Source: Peromyscus leucopus (lineage: Eukaryota; Chordata; Mammalia; Rodentia; Cricetidae). From it: a DNA stretch of 64,000 bases. The notes under the pieces were generated by a model. That model had not been told where the DNA came from. It worked only from the letters and a program-made list of their open reading frames with translations, and searched no databases. A program made the translations under genes and the position numbers. This document shows positions 40,605 through 51,886 of this stretch, piece by piece. Where the stretch lies: positions 26,964,715 to 27,028,714 of the forward strand of contig NC_051075.1 of the NCBI RefSeq assembly GCF_004664715.2, read 5' to 3'. Each line of letters opens with the position of its first letter. Position 1 is the first letter of the stretch.

Positions 40605-40905
40605 AGCTTTTGCTTTTTTAATAAGGGAGGGTTTTGCCATCTCTAAGCTGGCATTAGGACAGGTACTTCCCTAATCAGGCCTTCACCTGGCCCAATTCCT
40701 TAGTTTTCATTTGCCCCTGCTCTCAGACAGAGCTTATTACCAGAGGCAATCACCCCTTAGGGCTATACTCCCTCATCTCACCAGGAGTCAGTGGAAACAA
40801 AGCTTTTCTCAGAAAGATGCTTTCTCTGATGGAAAAGAACTTTACTCCTGGTTAGTTCTCTGTTCTGCCCTGGCTGGGCTCTTTCCCCAGACAGCATTCT
40901 GACTC

Positions 40906-41489
40906 AGCAGCACAATAAATGAATAGTCCCAGGAATCCACAAGGATGACTCCACCTTACACTACTAGCAATTGTGGAGGTGCCTGAATTGGCTATCTCCT
41001 GTAATCAGATTGGTGAATACCCCAATTGTCTTCATAGAGTCTTCATCCAGTAACTGATGACAACAGATACAGAGATCCACAGCCAAACACCAGGCCAAGC
41101 TCCAGGAGTCCAGTTGAAGAGACAGAAGAGGGATTCTATGAGAAAGGGGCATCAAGATCATGATGGGGAAACCCACAGAGACAACCAAACCAAACTAGTG
41201 GGAACTCATGAACTTTAAACCAACAGCTGTGGAGCCTCCATGGTACTGGACTAGGCCCTCTGCATAAGAGAGACAATTATGTAGCTTGATCTGCTTAAGG
41301 GGCCCCCGGCAGTGGGATCAGGATCTATCCCTGGTGCATGAGCTGGCTTTTTGGAGCCCAGTGCCTATGGTGGGAAATCTTACACAGCCTTGGTTCAGGG
41401 AGAGGGGCTTGGACCTGCCTCATCTGAATGTACCAGGCTCTGCTGACTCCCCATGGGAGTCCTTGCCTTGGAAGATGTGGGAATGGCAG
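40906..41489 (+). mobile_element. L1 3' UTR fragment
   Basis: Gtgggaactcatgaactttaa, ccccggcagtgggatcagg and ggcttggacctgcctcatc are rodent L1 3' UTR text, as in 20100-20600. Confidence 0.7.
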
Positions 41490-42143
41490 TGTGGTGATAT
41501 TTTATTTGTACTGAAATGTGATTTTATCAGTATGTTAATAAATAAAGTTTGCCTGAAGATCAGAGGTCACATAGGAGCCAAAAGCAGAAGTCAGGTGGTG
41601 GTAGCACACGCCCTTAATCCGATCACATGGCAGGCAGAGTCTCTGTGTGGTCAAGGACACAGCCACGCACGGTGACACAAGCCTTTAATCCCAGTACCAA
41701 CCATAGAGACCTGGAGGTCTGTATAGACAGGTCTGTGACGAGGAAGTCATGTGGCTGGGCTTAGAACCAATGAGAAGGCAGAATAGAAAGGCAATGAAAA
41801 CACAAGTCAGACAGGAAGAAGCTCTCTCTGGGGAAGCTACTGCTGATGGTAAGCTAAAGCTAGTCGTAGCTATTGCTCTGATCTCTTTGGCTATTACCTC
41901 TATATTTGACTCTGTGGGGTTTTTTGTTTGTTTGTTTTGGGTTTTTGTTGTTGTTGTTGTTTTGAGACAGTGTTTCTCTGTGTAGCTTTGCGCCTTTCCT
42001 GGAACTCACTCTATAGACCAGGCTGGCCTCAAACTCACAGAGATCTGCCTGCCTCTGTCTCCCGAGTGCTGGTATTAAAGGCCCCCACCACCTGGCAACT
42101 CTGTGTTTCTTATTTACTAAGACTGTTTAGAATTTCATGTACA
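41490..42143 (+). mobile_element. 5'-type LTR, B1-carrying family, with inserted B1
   Basis: Starts tgtggtgatattttatttgt and ends atttcatgtaca, immediately before a primer-binding-site-like sequence. A minus-strand B1 at 41917-42097 has an actctgtg duplication (41909-41916 and 42098-42105). Two older B1-like monomers are part of the LTR (about 41595-41700). Confidence 0.75.
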
Positions 42144-42145
42144 AA

Positions 42146-42164
42146 TGGCACCAGAACGTGGGGC
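42146..42164 (+). other. Primer-binding-site-like sequence
   Basis: Tggcaccagaacgtggggc lies two bases after the LTR end, the position and TGG start expected for a retroviral tRNA primer site. Confidence 0.65.
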
Positions 42165-42229
42165 AAGAATTTCCACCTAAAACCTGAGAAATAAGGTTCT
42201 AAAATGGAGCTAAAAACAGCTTCCTAGTT

Positions 42230-42626
42230 TGCTGTGGGATGGTCTGTATGTCAAATGCTCTGTTGGTCAATAAATAAAACACTGATTGGCCAATGGCCAG
42301 GCAGGAAGTATAGTGGGACTAACAGAGAGGAGAAAGGAGGGAACAGGAAGACAGAGGGAGTCACTGCCAGCCGCCGCCACAACAAGAAGCATGTGAAGAC
42401 GCCGGTAAGCCACAAGCCACGTGGCAAGGTACAGATTTATGGAAATAGATTAATTTAAGATATAAATTAAGAATTAAGAACAGTTAACAAGAAGCCTGCC
42501 ATGGCCATACAGTTTGTAAGCAATATAAGTCTCTGTGTTTACTTGGTCAGGTCTGAGTGGCTGTGGGACTGGCAGGTGATAGAGATTTGTTCTGACTGTG
42601 GGCAAGACAGGAAAACTCTAGCTATA
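42230..42626 (+). mobile_element. Solo LTR, GATTGGCC family, 6-bp target duplication
   Basis: Tgctgtgggatgg to agctata, flanked by ctagtt at 42224-42229 and 42627-42632. Contains aataaaacactgattggcca. Confidence 0.85.
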
Positions 42627-42632
42627 CTAGTT

Positions 42633-43869
42633 GTCTCTCTGAAGTTAGTGGCAGCTTGAGCTACTACTCTATGGTGGGTTCATGGCGTGCAGGCTTGACC
42701 TACACCACCTTACACAGAGGTGTCTCCAAGCTGTGCACTATGCTACGTGGTGGATATAGTTCTTGCAAGTTAAAAAATAAAAAATAATTTTTAAAGGTTG
42801 AGAGATTTTTCTGTCCCATATCAGAGCCTTCTGGTGTGGGACAAAGAAAAACCAATATTTTTATTTAAAGCAGGTTGATTATAAATGTAATCTCTTTCTA
42901 AAGAAAAAAGGGGGTATAAATATGATAGGATAAATAGTAACAACTTGTTTAAAAATGTTTTACATTGCTATGAATTTTAGTTTATTGATACAAGTTTAAA
43001 CTTAATTTTGTTATACTGTATATATATTTCTACTCTTGTTTGAGATATTGTGTAACTCATTTAGATTGTAATGGATAATTAAGAAATACAGATTAATAAC
43101 TAGTCTTCTATGATAATCAAACTTATAGTCATGTTAGTTTAGTTTTCTAGGTATACATAGATATATAGATAGCTAGGTAGTCTTCAAACACTTCAAAGAC
43201 CTATAGAATATAGCATTTAAAATATTTTAAAAATTTAGACTTTCTGGACAGTGAGACATGTCTGCTCCTGGCAGCACCGATTTACTTCAGAGAAGAGGAT
43301 GGGCATCAAAGACACTCTATATGGAGTTTATCTTCTTCTTGGCTAAAATAGCCATTTGGGCAAGAAACTGTTCTTGCCTGGACTACTTGATTGACTAGAG
43401 GAAGGTGACTACTGAACTTTGCTTCACAGAGGAACTGCCAGACATTCTACAGGACACAGAGGGAAGTGACTGAGAGACTCTAGGCCTGTGGGCTGAAGAC
43501 AGATACCCCAACTTTACATAGGAACTTTGGATGACTATCTAGGCTGCCAGGTGTCTCTGTCTACTCTCACAAGACTCCCGAAAGTTGCTTGTGTCCTCCC
43601 GTTTCTCAGGTAATATTATATCATTCTGAGGTCTTTGATGTAGTTGAAGACTAGATAGTTATAATTTCCTTAGTTATGATAAAAGATAAGTTAGATATAA
43701 AACCTTAGACTCACAAATACAATATAGACAGGATATCTTCTTTAATTTTGCCAAATACAAATAGACTAGATATTATAATTATAATTCTTTCTTGATAATT
43801 GGTTTTTTATATGTAATTTTACTATGTTAAAGTTAAAACCTTCCTTTTTGAAAAAAAGAAAAGGGGAAG
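42633..43869 (+). mobile_element. ERV-like internal region ending in a polypurine tract
   Basis: Non-coding, AT-rich. Ends gaaaaaaagaaaaggggaag (43850-43869) directly before the next LTR, as for a retroviral polypurine tract. Confidence 0.55.
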
Positions 43870-44247
43870 TACTGGGGATGTCTTTCTGTATGGTGTGAAT
43901 GTGTTGCTCTGATTGATTGATAAATAAAACACTGATTGGCCAGTAGCCAGGCAGGCAGTATAGTATAGGCAGGACAAGCAGAGAGGAGAATTCTGGGAGG
44001 TGGAAGGCTTAGTCAGGAGACACTGCCAACTGCTGCCACCATGAGAAGTAAGATGTAAAGTAGTGGTAAGCCACAAGCCATGTGGCAACTTATAGATTAA
44101 TAGAAATGGGTTAATTTAAGATACAAGAACTAAATAGCAAGAAGCCTGCACCATTAGGCCAACCAGTTTAAACACTATAAGCATCTGTGTTTATTTGGGT
44201 CTGAGTGGCTGCAGGCCCAGACAAGACTGGAGAAATTTTCAGCTACA
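43870..44247 (+). mobile_element. 3'-type LTR, GATTGGCC family
   Basis: Aligns with the 57194 copy from its first bases (tactggggatg) to cagctaca. Its flanks do not match each other, consistent with a 3' LTR rather than a solo one. Confidence 0.65.
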
Positions 44248-44250
44248 TTG

Positions 44251-44380
44251 GGGCGGGGTGGATTGGGGGAGAAGGCTGGGAGGAGGGAAAGGGGAGGAGA
44301 GGGGAATCTGTGGTTGGTATGTAAAATGAACAGAAAATTTCTTAATAATAAATTTTTTAATGAATAAAAGAATACACCTG
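44251..44380 (+). mobile_element. L1 3' end fragment
   Basis: Ggaggagaggggaatctgtg and tatgtaaaatgaacag. Confidence 0.65.
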
Positions 44381-44784
44381 ATGCTATTCAGGACATCTGT
44401 GCTAATGAGGTTTAACTAGAGGTTTTTGTTGGTGGTGTGTGTGACTGGGAATTGAACCCAAGAAATTGCCTTGCTGAGCTTTTTTTTAACTTGGCATTGA
44501 TGCTCTAATGAAATGAGATCTTTGGAAACCTTGGCTTGGGGCAAATGTATTTTACCTGCAGGACAGGTAGGCCTGCCTAGAGACTAGAAAACAGACTATA
44601 GCAATAGTAGATAGAACCTCCCAAAATCCTATTCCTGGAGTTAATGGACATGTTAGATTGTATGGCAGAGTAATGAAGGTTGAAGTCAGGTGACCTAGAA
44701 ATAGGGAGTGATCCCAGATCATCCAGGGGCTGCAGTGTAACCACAATTTTAAAGTGGACGTGACAAGGGAAGCAGGAGCAAAGG

Positions 44785-45145
44785 TGCTCCACTGCTGTGC
44801 TCCACTGCTCTGCTCCACTGCTGTGCTCCGCTGCTGTGCTCCGCTGCTGTGCTCCACTGCTGTGCTCCACTGCTCTACTCCACTGCTGTGCTCTACTGCT
44901 CTGCTCCACTGCTCTGCTCCACTGCTCTGCTCCACTGCTGTGCTCTTCTCCACTGCTGTGCTCCACTGCTGTGCTCCACTGCTGTGCTCTTCTCCACTGC
45001 TGTGCTCCACTGCTGTGCTCCACTGTGCTCCACTGCTGTGCTCCACTGCTGTGCTCCACTGTTGTGCTCTGCTCCACTGCGGTGCTCCACTGCTGTGCTC
45101 TGCTCCACTGCTGTGCTCCACTGCGGTGCTCCACTGCAGTGCTCT
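44785..45145 (+). repeat. Minisatellite, 13-bp unit
   Basis: About 27 copies of ctccactgctgtg with variants (ctctg, ctccg) and four 5-bp insertions (ctctt near 44944 and 44990; ctctg near 45067 and 45098). As 13 is not a multiple of 3, all frames stay open through it, giving artefactual frames on both strands. Confidence 0.95.
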
Positions 45146-45801
45146 ACGAACTGGAAAGTGTGGGGAGCAGGCCATTCTTACTGCCCCAGGACAGAAGGAG
45201 AGCAGGTGGCCCTGTACGGAAGCCCACAGGAACCACATCAGCACAGCGCTGCACAGACTGTAGGGTAAGAGCCTGCTCTTCCCCAAGCCTCTGTGCCCTG
45301 AGTCGTTTGTGCAACAGCGGCCGGAATCACACAGCTCTCTTCTGTCTGCCTTCAAGGGTCTCCTCTCACCATACTTTTGATCCTCAGCATTTTTACACAC
45401 CGCACACATCTTCCCACATTTTCCTCAGAAGATAATTCAAAGAACAATTTTTTTAAATGTTCCATTAAAGAGAAAAAGCAATTCCTGGGAAGAGGAGAAA
45501 TTTAAACCCTACATAGTTGAATGTTTTATACAATGCAAAAATTTTCTGATGAAGACAGACCATAAAATGCTCCTCTCTGGCTAAGTGCAGTCAATATCAA
45601 CAATACTTTAGAAGATTATACATTATTATCAAAGTCCTAAGACTTTACAATAAAGAAAGAAAAACAAGCACACATTATATTAGGGAGCAGAGTTCACTAA
45701 TCAATAATATAAATGGTTGACCCATACCACGGAATGACATGTGGTGGGCTCTTTTGCCTTACCTTAACTCAATAATTCATTGCATTTCAAGAATAATGCT
45801 T
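45146..45801. other. No feature recognised
   Basis: A few CpGs at 45150-45330, below an island. No exon seen. Confidence 0.4.
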
Positions 45802-45978
45802 TACAGTTGGAGATGCAGCTCTGTTGGTAGAAGTATCCACGAGGCATGGACAAGGCCTAGTTTGATCCTCAGTGTTAGGTGAACTGGCTGTCACTGCACA
45901 TGCCTAGGATCACAGCACTTGAGAGGTGGTGAGTGTGAAACTAGCCTGTGCTATGCAAAACCAGATCTCTCAAAAAGA
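45802..45978 (+). repeat. B4 SINE (ID-B1)
   Basis: Gagatgcagctctgttggta followed by a B1-like part. Confidence 0.5.
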
Positions 45979-46011
45979 AATGTTTTGATAACGCTATTTA
46001 CTGATACATCT

Positions 46012-46200
46012 ACTAACTTTCTTTCAGACGTGCGTGTGTTTTGACTGAATGTGTGCATGCATGCCACATGCCTGCCTGGTGCTTATAGAGGCCATCAGTC
46101 CCCTGAAACTAGAGTTACAGATGGCTGTGAGATGCCATGTGGGTGCATCTCCTCAAGAGAAGCAAGTGCTCTTAACGACTGAGCTGGCTCTCCAGACCCT
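46012..46200 (-). repeat. B2 SINE
   Basis: Reverse complement ending ctgagctggctctccagacc. Confidence 0.65.
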
Positions 46201-46444
46201 CATTTAACAACTTTATATTTGATCCACATATATTGAGGTTTCTGGGTTTTTTATAGTTTTCTTTCTAAAGAGTTCGGAGAATTTTTGTATATATAGCTCT
46301 AAATGACAGGAAAATCCCAAAAACTTTATCAAAAGGGAATAAATATTCCCAAATAAAGCCTTTAAATGCTAACACTGGAATTAGGAAAATGTTTTGCTTC
46401 TGACTACAGAAGCCCTGGAGATAGCTTAATCTCTGTGATGGGGG

Positions 46445-46725
46445 GGGAGTGTATATGCATATGTGTATGAATGCAGGCATGCACACCACATGCCCTTAGG
46501 TATCAGTCCTCACCTTACACCTGTTGACTCAAAACAAGGTCTCTGCATGTTACTACTTCATGTGCCAGGCTAGCTGACCCACAGGCTTCCAGGGACTCTC
46601 CTGTGCCCACCTATCTTGCCATGGGAGCACTAGGATGCACACTACCACATCAGGCTCTGGGGATTGAAACTCATGCTTGTGGGGCAGATAATTCTGCTGT
46701 CTGAGCCATCCAAGTAACTCCCTAG
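46445..46725 (-). repeat. B4/B3-type composite SINE
   Basis: Layout resembles 3312-3650; weakly conserved. Confidence 0.4.
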
Positions 46726-46898
46726 GTATACAGTAAAGAGAGTTAAAGTTTAAAGGGCACATTTGGTTGTATAAAACAATTAAATTTTGGCAAAATGAAT
46801 TCACAACTTTCAGGTAATTTGATGTAACCTATTTACATAAAAATAATTTTAATTTAAAAAATAAGGTCAGGCATAGTGGTGTGCATCTTTAATCCTAG

Positions 46899-47356
46899 TG
46901 TCTTAGTTAGGGTTTCTATTGCTGTGAAGAGACACCATGATCATGGTAACTCTTATAAGGAAAACATATAAATGGGGTGGCTCACATACAGTATCAGAGG
47001 TTCGGTCTATTATCATCATGGCAGGGAGCATGGCAGCATGCAGGTAGACATGGTGCTGGCTACATCTTGATCAAAAGGCAACAGGAAATGGACTGTAACA
47101 CTGGGTGTAGCTTAAGCATAGGAGACCTCAAAGCCCATCCCACCCCTCACAGTGACATACTACCTCCAACAAGGCCATATCTACTCCAACAAAGCCACAC
47201 TTCTTTTTTTTCTGGAGCTGAGGACCGAACCTAGGGCCTTGAGCTTGCTAGGCAAGCACTCTACCACTGAGCTAAATCCCTAACCCCAAAGCCACATTTC
47301 TTAATAGTGCTATTCCTTATGAGCTTATGGGGGCCAATTGAATTCAAACTACCACA
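46899..47356 (-). mobile_element. MaLR-type LTR in a B1, itself carrying an ID SINE
   Basis: Plus strand starts tgtcttag and ends accaca. The 5-bp flanks are cctag (46894-46898) and cccag (47357-47361). Confidence 0.8.
47206..47287 (-). repeat. ID SINE with 15-bp target duplication
   Basis: Aaagccacacttctt (47191-47205) and aaagccacatttctt (47288-47302) flank a near-consensus ID (ccactgagctaaatccctaa). Confidence 0.9.
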
Positions 47357-47479
47357 CCCAGCACTCATGAGGTAGAAGATGTGGAGCTCTGTCTAGTCTA
47401 GAATACATAGGGAGTTTCAGGACAGTCAGGGCTTCAGAGTGAGATCCTCTCTCAAAAAATGAAGAGGAGGAGGAGGAGT

Positions 47480-47795
47480 TACAGTTGGTTGTGGTAGCAT
47501 AGCCTTTAATCCCAGCACTCAGGAAGCAGAGGCAAAATGATTTCCATCAGTTTCAGGCCAGACTGGTCTATATAGCAAGTTCCAGTCCCTATATAATGAG
47601 ACTGTCTCAAAAATACACATATAGACTGGGTGGTGGTGGCTCACGCCTTTAATCCCAGCACTCCGGAGGTAGAGGCAAGCAGATCTCTGTGAGTTCGAGG
47701 GCAGCCTGGTCTACAAAGTGAGTTCCAGGATAGGCTCCAAAGCTACACAGAGAAACCCTGTCTCGAAAAACCAAAAAACAAACAACAACAAAAAC
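47480..47795 (+). repeat. Two B1 SINEs
   Basis: 47480-47617 older; 47625-47795 near consensus with ccaaagctacacagagaaac. Confidence 0.8.
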
Positions 47796-47883
47796 AAAAA
47801 ACACACATATATATGTCATATGTTTATTTTCCAAAAACTGGGAAATATAATTAATGGGGAAGAACATTCGCTCATAAGCACAG

Positions 47884-48215
47884 TGTCTACTGCTGGAATG
47901 TCCCCCAGCCCGTGGTGCCACTGGGAAGTGGTGGCATCTCTAGGAGGCAGGTCTAATAAAAGCAAGTCAGAGCACTGGGAGGATGCCCCTGAAGATGATC
48001 TGGGGACTCCTCCCTCACCCCTTCCTGACTGACAGTGGGTGAACAGCACTTTCCTACCCCAAACTCCTTACCATGGGGTCCTGACTCACCACAGATCCAA
48101 AAGAAATGGAGTTGGGCAGCAACAGACTAAAACCATGACCAGGACAAATCTCTCCTCCCCTAACAGCTGCCTGTCTCACTCATTTTGTCACAGTAGTGGG
48201 AGCTGACTGACAACC
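47884..48215 (+). mobile_element. Old MaLR LTR (MST/MLT1-like)
   Basis: Cactgggaagtggtggcatc, tctaggaggcaggtctaata and ttttgtcacagtagtgggag match the ancient pan-mammalian type. Confidence 0.5.
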
Positions 48216-48817
48216 GAGACTTCCTCTGTTAGCATGTAGACAGACATTTGCTGAACTGGACAGTTTGTTTATCACACTAGTTCTGCTCCCAATCCTCGCG
48301 GCCCTACTGTGTGCATTAGGAAACTGATCTACATGGAATGCACCAAAGGATCTCTTTACAGTCTGGCTTCTGGCTGGCCTTGGAGAATGAGAAATCAGAC
48401 AAAAGAAAAGAGACAAGACAAGACAACCAATCACTTCTTAGGAAAGTCCCAAGACTGTCAAATAGTCTTCTCACATAACTCTGCATGTCTAATTCCTCTT
48501 GCCTCTTCAGAAAGGCCTAGAACATTCTATTTCTACACCCTTAAAATCTCTAGATTCTATAACATTTCTTGTGGTTTCCATATATTTTTGCCTATGTGCT
48601 ACAAATAAACCATTTCCATGTTGAACCTCGCTCAAATCCATTTGCGTGTGCCACCTCGATCCTGCTGCTGCTGTCTTTACTAACACCTCTACCCAGATGG
48701 CTGGGTATGCACATGCACACACTTACGTGCATCACATTTGTAATGTCTGCATTACAGTCCAACTATCACATAACTATAGCAAATCTATACTTTTTCTCAC
48801 TTTTCCTTATAGGTGTG
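48216..48817. other. Unassigned, probably ancient repeat
   Basis: No coding evidence. Short overlapping frames on both strands carry no recognisable domain. Confidence 0.3.
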
Positions 48818-49070
48818 TGATGGTTAGTGTTAATTGTCAAGTTGTCAAATCTTAAATCACCTGGGAGATGGCTTCTACATTCATTGTTCTCTGTTTCTGG
48901 ACTATGGATACAATGTGACCTGCCATTTCAAGCTCCTGCTGCCCTGGCTTCCCCACCATGATGTATTGTATCCTTGAAGTATGATTATAAATAACCCCTT
49001 CCTCCCTTTAATTGCTTTCATCATTGTATTTTAGCATACCAACAGGAAAAGAAACCAAGTCAGGAACTGG
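48818..49070 (+). mobile_element. MaLR (ORR1-like) LTR, internally deleted
   Basis: Gtgatggttagtgttaattg and ccccaccatgatgtattgta. Confidence 0.65.
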
Positions 49071-49117
49071 TACCAAGAAATAGGGCTGTTACTGTGGTAA
49101 ACCTGACTATGTGGTTG

Positions 49118-49835
49118 TAGTGGTTTGAATAGGAATGGCCCCCATAGGATCATATATATTTAAATGCTTTCTCATTAGGGAATGGAGATACTTGACAAGA
49201 ATTAAGAGGTGTGGCCTTGTTAGGGGAAGTTTGTCACTAGATATAGCAGCAATTAATGAGGCAATTCCACATAGTTTATCTGGTAATTAAAAGAGGTTTA
49301 TTTCAGGGGTAACTTACAACCAATAAAGGGTTGTTACAGGATCTAGGAGAGATGAGGTATAGTCCAGCATGGCTCTCTGGAGAACTCTGACTTGGTCTCC
49401 AGTCCAGCATCCAGGATCACGAAGAGCCAAGAGAGCAAGCACATATGCATCTCAGGTCTTAAGGGGTCTTGTCTCGGCCATGCCCCAGAGGCAGGTCATA
49501 GGCAGGTGTGGCAGTTACTTGCTGCCACCTAGGGGCAGTACTTCCAGGTCAAAGCTGGAATTGCTACCCATTACAACTAGAGGTGATCTTTGGGGTTCCA
49601 AATGCTCAAGCCAGGCCCAGTGTCTTTCCTTTCCTGCTGACTGCAGATCCCAATGTAGAACTCTCGGCTGTCTCTCCAGCACCATGTCTGCCTGCACGTC
49701 ACCATGCTTCCTGCCATATTGAAAATGGACTAATGCTCTGAGACTGCAAGCGAGTTCCAGTTAAATGTTCTCCCTTATAGGAGTTGCTGTGGTCATGGTG
49801 CTTCTTCACAGCAACAGAACAGTGACTAAGACAGT
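49118..49835 (+). mobile_element. MaLR-type LTR interrupted by an ERVK-like LTR
   Basis: Tgtagtggtttgaataggaa to agtgactaagaca, with the insert at 49242-49575. Confidence 0.75.
49242..49575 (-). mobile_element. Solo LTR with 6-bp target duplication
   Basis: Minus strand starts TGTAATGGG and has GAAATAAACCTC near its end; terminal ..GCTATA. Flanks actaga at 49236-49241 and 49576-49581. Confidence 0.85.
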
Positions 49836-51430
49836 GGTTGTTAGGCCATTGACAACTGTTTTGTGTCTGGAATGTGAAAGAGTTTGGAACTTTGGGATAT
49901 AAAAGCCTTTGAATGCTGTAAATACAGTTTAACTGACCATTTTGGTAAGATCTTGAGAGACAAGAATTTGAGAGAAATGTGGATTATGAAGGACTGGCTA
50001 ATGAAATTTCAGAGGGAACAAGAACTCTATTATGATTTGAACTTGGGGCCATTTATGTAGTATTTTGGCCCATAATCTATCTTAGATAATGGACTTACTT
50101 ATTTGGCAGAAGAGAGGTGTGAGAGCAAGGTTCAAGTTTCAGCCATGAAGAGTACAGGCAACAGATCGGCTGTAACTGCTGAAAAGATGAGCTCCATTAA
50201 AGAGAAACCTGGAGCTCTGCACTGGGACAACGGGAAAGGTGCCATGAGGGCAAGACCCCACCCACAAATGGCTCTAACTTGTGCAAATTCATGTGACAGA
50301 AGAAAGCTTGAACTAAGAAAGCCGCTGAGAGGCTTCCCTGCTGCTCTAAATCAACTTCATAGGAGCATGTTTCCCGAGGATCAGGACACAGAAGTCCACA
50401 CAACTGTGGTGCAAGAGGGACACACTCCACCTTGAACCGGCAGCAGAGCTTGGCAGTGATGTCCACACGATACTGTCTTGGAGGCATGGAAGATACGAGA
50501 TTGAAGGGGTTCATGGAGTCTTGCTCCACAGTTTCAGAAAGCAGCTGAGGCCAAGCCATGTGTGGCTAGTTGAAGTCCCTGTGAGAAGGCCTTAAGAGGC
50601 CATCGTGTAAAGCTGTAAAGATGAAGCCTAAACTTCAGTGAAGACCTAAAGATGTTGTAGATGCCAGGACCATGGGGTGTCTACCAAGGAGAACTGCAGG
50701 CATAGATGGTGGAGCTGGCCCATGAGAGGGGCTGTTTGTATTGCAAATAGCTAAGCTGGAGAGATGGAGCTACTTAAGCCTTTTGGAGCCCAACCAGTTC
50801 CATCCTCTATGTGGACACAGTTGCAGACTACAGTGTGGCCATGCTGGATTTCGGTCTTGCTTTGATCTGAGTGCTCCTTGCTGTGCTCTGAATCTTCCTT
50901 TTAGAAGAAGAATGTTTACTCTGACATATATTGGAAGTGTGTTGCTTATTTTTTATTTTATAGGAACTCACAGTTAAAAGACTCTAGATTTTTTTTTTAA
51001 TTTATTTATGATGTATACAGCATGTTTGACAGCAGGCCAGAAGAGGGTGCCAGATCTCATTACAGATGGTTGTGAGCCACCATGTGGTTGCTGGGATTTG
51101 AACTCAGGACCTCTGGAAGAGCAGTCAGTGCTCTTAACCTCTGAGCTATCTCTCCAGCCCCAAGACTCTAGATTTTTATTCATTTTGTGAGCATGTGTCT
51201 ATGCGTATATGTGGACAACATACATATACCTCAATGTTCATGTGGAGGTCAGTGGATAATTTGCAGTTGATTTTCTTCTTCTACCATGTGGGACACAGGG
51301 TTCAAACCCAGGTCACTGAACTTGACATCAGGTACCATTACCCACTGAGCCATCTTACTAGTCCAACTTTAGACTTTTAAAGTGTTAGAAGTCTATGGGG
51401 ACTTTTAAACTTGGACTGAATGAATTTTAC
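49836..51430 (+). mobile_element. MaLR internal region
   Basis: Ctggaatgtgaaagagtttgg, acaagaatttgagagaaatg and similar blocks directly follow the LTR. Contains a young B2 and an older SINE. Confidence 0.6.
50994..51161 (-). repeat. Young B2 SINE with 16-bp target duplication
   Basis: Aagactctagattttt at 50978-50993 and 51162-51177. A B3-type SINE follows at 51178-51363. Confidence 0.9.
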
Positions 51431-51449
51431 TTTATAATATGGTCATGTC

Positions 51450-51790
51450 TTATGGGGACTATTAGGTAGAAGCCCCACCTCTCTCACTCCCCAGACCCTG
51501 TCCCCTCAAACCCACCCCCTCAAATCCCGCCAAACAGCAGCCCCTCCCCTAGAGCTGCCCTCCCATTCCAGACTCCCCCCTGCCCTGAGGAAGCCTGCCA
51601 AAAGCCAGCCCCTCCCTGGGGCTGCTCAAGACCATGCCTACAGGTTACTTAAGGCCTGGTAGCCATATTTGTTACATGATTCTTCCCCTGCCTTTCCAAG
51701 GGTCACCCAGAATTGCTTTGCTCTGTTCATTAAACCTAGATTTATTATTAATTTGGCTTGATTGGCTTATTATATCAGCAATGGTGGGAA
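51450..51790 (+). mobile_element. LTR-like element, C-rich
   Basis: Tgtcttatggggactattag, then a long C-rich stretch, cattaaacctag as polyadenylation signal, ending tatatcagca. Family not assigned. Confidence 0.5.
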
Positions 51791-51886
51791 CCCAACAACC
51801 AGGGATTTGAAACTTATCAGCGACAAGAGGTAGAATGTTATGGTTTAAACTTGGTATGTTTAAGTGTCAAGTTGACAAGGAGTGAA

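Larger units (their letters stand above)
38118..40905 (-). mobile_element. ERV-like internal body, degraded
   Basis: Shares ordered blocks with 54240-55400, e.g. attagaaagattctcttaac with attagaaagaatcctaaaca, and gagatctctgttctgagct with gagatttctgttctccctgag. No long viral reading frame. Orientation is taken from the related element. Interrupted by young B2 and B1 copies. Confidence 0.45.
46862..47460 (+). repeat. B1 SINE split by a MaLR element
   Basis: Head 46862-46898 (gcatctttaatcctag); body resumes at 47357 (cccagcactcatgaggtaga). Confidence 0.75.

Noticed and set aside
42230..44247. Provirus bounded by the two GATTGGCC-family LTRs
   Set aside because: The first LTR has its own exact 6-bp duplication on both sides, so it is a solo insertion, and the two LTRs are of clearly different subtypes.
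45146..45340. CpG-containing stretch as the missing first exon
   Set aside because: Too few CpGs, low GC, and no convincing donor on the minus strand.
44552..45435. Long open frames (up to 285 codons) on both strands over the minisatellite
   Set aside because: They arise from a 13-bp repeat that lacks stops in every frame; flanking parts show no domain, start context or splice logic.
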